Assembly: GCA_050084985.1 (NCBI GenBank)
Contig: JBITNC010000001.1
Coordinates: 43,710,001 to 43,774,000 of the forward strand
Length of the DNA: 64,000 nucleotides
Reading direction: 5' to 3'
Source of the DNA: Nageia nagi
Taxonomy: Eukaryota > Pinophyta
Below are positions 61,316-64,000 of this stretch, piece after piece. Positions within the stretch are counted from its first letter, which is position 1. Every line of letters starts with the position of its first letter. The position numbers and the translations under genes are program-made. The notes below the pieces were generated by a model. It saw nothing but the letters and a program-made list of their open reading frames with translations, made no database searches and had not been told where the DNA came from.

Positions 61316-64000
61316 AAGTTAAATACCATATCACAGGCCATAGAGCTCATTTCCAACTCTATGTCTTGCACCTCCCAATGATTGTGAAGAAGTGACCTAT
61401 CGATTTTGGGATCTCAATTCCAAATTCTCCCTACATTGTCTAGGTTAGTGATTCATCCCATATACAAATAGTTTTTGGGTTAAAATATCATTTTTTTAAT
61501 ACTTTTGTTAAGAGAAAACAATATAAAGTAGGTTTTTTTTGTTAAAATATGTAGTTTTTTCATAATTTTGTTAATATATTTCTCATGGGTTTTTTTTGTT
61601 CAAATATCTTTGAAGGATCCCAATATGAAGAGTAATAAACATACAAACTTAAAATTTTCCTTCTAAAAAAAGGATTTTGGTATTCCATTAGAAAAGTTTT
61701 ATACTCCACTTTATGCACTACAATATCTCAAAATTGAACTAAGGAAATTTAAAAATAAAAAGAATTCCTATGAATTTAAAGGTCCCATCGAGATGAATCT
61801 GATACCACTATTATTGAGATAGCTAGTTGACTCAGAAGGGGCTTCAAATATTTCTTAAATAATAATTTTTTCTTCATTGAATGCTCCAACTTGAGGCCAT
61901 ACAAAAAAATATCTAGGTAGCCAAAGTATTTAAAATTTATTTTTATTCCTAAATGGAAAAAACAAATTTATGATTGATCAACTATCTCTAGGAATTAGGA
62001 AGAAAAATACTATAAATAGTTCCTTAAGTTACCATGTGAGAAAATAGATAACCAAAATATTATACCCCTAATTACATTTATAATCTACAACTTGATAGCA
62101 CTAGACTTTGATAATCTTTTTTGGATTTCATATTGAAATGAGAAGAGATTAAATGATACAATATCCCTAAGAAAAATCCACCTCTATGGTTGAGCTAGAT
62201 TTATACATCAAGTCAAATAATAATTGAAAAGCACAAAAGAGTATTTTTTAGTATCTTTCCACTTTGTAAGTATTTTTTGAGTAATCTTATAAACTTTAAT
62301 TTACTAATTTATTCTGTTCTCAACTCTTGCAATTGAGAAATTTTATCAAACTTCAATCAAAGAGGAGATATAAACCTCATATACATACATAGATTCAATG
62401 ATTTCATTATATTTTACATACTAACCAATAATTCCATAAGTATTATCTTGTGTATATGGAAATGAATGCTTCATGGTTTTAGGTTTTGTATTGAAGAAAA
62501 TAGCCTTAACGACTCACTTGTTGGTTATCTGAGTGACTTCCTATTGTAATGGTTTTAAATTTAATACCTATTTTTGTAATATTAAAGCATTTATGTTTCA
62601 TAAATTTACCAAAAATTGGTTGACATAAGGCATGTACTTGGGATGCAACTCGATACCATTACTCAACATTTATTTAATTTACCTTACTTATATTGGCCAA
62701 AAATAGGTTCTTTTTTATGTTTATAACTTAAATATTACTTGTAATTCACCAAATAATAAAGTTACTTGGGATAAATGTGTTGTCTAAATATTTTAGTAAT
62801 ATGGTCCAAGACTCTATGAATTTCAGATAGAAGGCCATATGTCCTTTCAAGTTGCTCTCCTTGATCATCATTTATAAATGCATTACAAAGTTATTTTCAA
62901 AATATGGCTCCTAAACTTGAGTATCAAGTCATTTTGTACAATGGTTTCTATAAATTTCCTTTCTCTTGTTAGAAATATGATTTTGATTGAAATATGAAAT
63001 GATAAAACTAACCGCTACCTATATGTGCATCATAACTATTATTATAATTTATCCATCATTTTGCATTGCATATATATAGGAGGAATTGAAAATAGTGTAT
63101 GGGAATTATATAGCTTAGTTTTTATTATTGAAGAATTGAAAATAGAAGATTATGTTATCTCTTGTATCATATTTTCTTATATAAATGCATTGTTTTACTT
63201 GCATTAGAAATCTTAAACCTTAATCTACTTATCATAAATATTATTATAATATACTTATTCTAATTCTATAAAGTTGATTGAGGTTAAAAATATATTTTTA
63301 AATTTTTATTTCCCATTTGGTATTAGAGAAATATTTGGTCTTAGTAATTGGATTAAATTTGGGTTCATGATCTTTGTTCCTACTAATCAATTTTTTTTTC
63401 AAATTCATTTAGGGTTGAGTTCATATGTTGTTGTTTGATTATCATGGATAATATAATCAATAAAGGAGCCAAATAGTTATACTTCTTTAATAAATAGAAA
63501 ATTTCAATAACTTTAGATTGAAATTAATACCAAAACCAATTTGAGCCTAATGTATCATACAAACCATATGTACATATTTCTCCTCATACTTGTTTAACTT
63601 GAGAGTGCAAAATTAGGTTGACCATTTTGGATGATGCCCAATTTACTTCCATGACTTCAATATCCTTTCCTTTCAATATCATAACTTAGAAATTAAACAT
63701 TTACCATAATAAAATCTCTCTTTCTAAATATAACAACCTCTCCTCCCTTCTTCATGTTGTTGATAGGTTCTTAGATAATGCAAATTATTGTGTAGGCATT
63801 CCTTTTTTTGTTTCAAAGTGCTAAGATTAAGTATGAATTTAAATTGAAAATGGAACAAGGGTAAGACATATATATAATATAAGGATAACTTGAAAAATTA
63901 TAAATTAGCTTGTATGACCTCTTCTGTGTTGACTATTCAAATTTCCATTTGCTTTGAGTATTTGGAGCATTCTCCACTATGTGGAATTCTTTTACCTTTC
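61316..64000. other. Anonymous AT-rich region
   Basis: No gene or family recognised. At 61796-61807 the minus strand reads TGGTATCAGATT, close to a tRNA-Met primer site, but no matching LTR pair could be found. The frame at 63025-63207 has no signature. Confidence 0.45.

Noticed and set aside
61796-61807. Minus-strand tRNA-Met primer site
   Set aside because: Only a 12-base near match, with no LTR pair or purine tract found around it.
1-64000. Host protein-coding genes, tRNA or rRNA genes, CRISPR arrays
   Set aside because: No frame outside transposons shows a recognisable host family in intact form, no cloverleaf or rRNA segment was seen, and the sequence is plant nuclear in character.

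Overview
This window is AT-rich repetitive DNA from a large land-plant nuclear genome. The signs are a Tat-lineage Ty3/gypsy retrotransposon, CACTA transposons with a DUF4216 domain, pentatricopeptide-repeat (PPR) debris and degenerate plant-type telomere motifs (TTTAGGG/TTAGGG). The density of old, nested, stop-riddled LTR elements would suit a conifer or other gymnosperm, but nothing here fixes the species. I see no intact host gene, tRNA, rRNA or CRISPR array. The only long intact reading frame (308 codons) is a retrotransposon gag.

Layout: (1) 1-1035 holds a fragment of a repeat seen again at 46.1 and 54.6 kb, then a collapsed CACTA-like copy. (2) 1738-13071 is an LTR retrotransposon (element A; 586-bp LTRs about 93% identical by hand count) with tRNA-Met primer site, three AGGGGGAG tracts and tandem repeats, but no recognisable pol. 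Nested in it at 5598-8237 on the minus strand is a young 2.64-kb element (B) with 99% identical LTRs, perfect GTTCC target duplication and only gag. (3) 13.1-17.8 kb holds telomere-like repeats, an AT microsatellite and a SINE-like insertion with a 15-bp target duplication. (4) 17.8-26.7 kb is composite repeat DNA: a minus-strand non-coding LTR element, a PPR-derived tandem repeat interrupted by a 1.09-kb mini-CACTA, and an exon-like stretch. (5) 26696-45799 is a 19.1-kb Tat-type gypsy element (C) with CCTAC target duplications, decayed gag-pol, extra sense ORFs and an antisense plant-mobile-domain gene remnant. (6) 45.8-55.2 kb resumes the composite repeat and then holds its second copy. That second copy preserves the uninterrupted target sites of both element C and the mini-CACTA. 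(7) 55.2-61.1 kb is a decayed CACTA-like region ending in a DUF4216 pseudogene. (8) 61.1-64 kb has a cluster of inverted repeats and otherwise anonymous sequence.

Relative ages follow from nesting and LTR divergence. Element C is oldest (LTRs roughly 85% identical by eye), element A is intermediate, and element B is youngest and lies inside A. The genes do not work together as a pathway. The window is a record of serial transposition, capture of gene pieces (PPR, plant mobile domain) and later decay.
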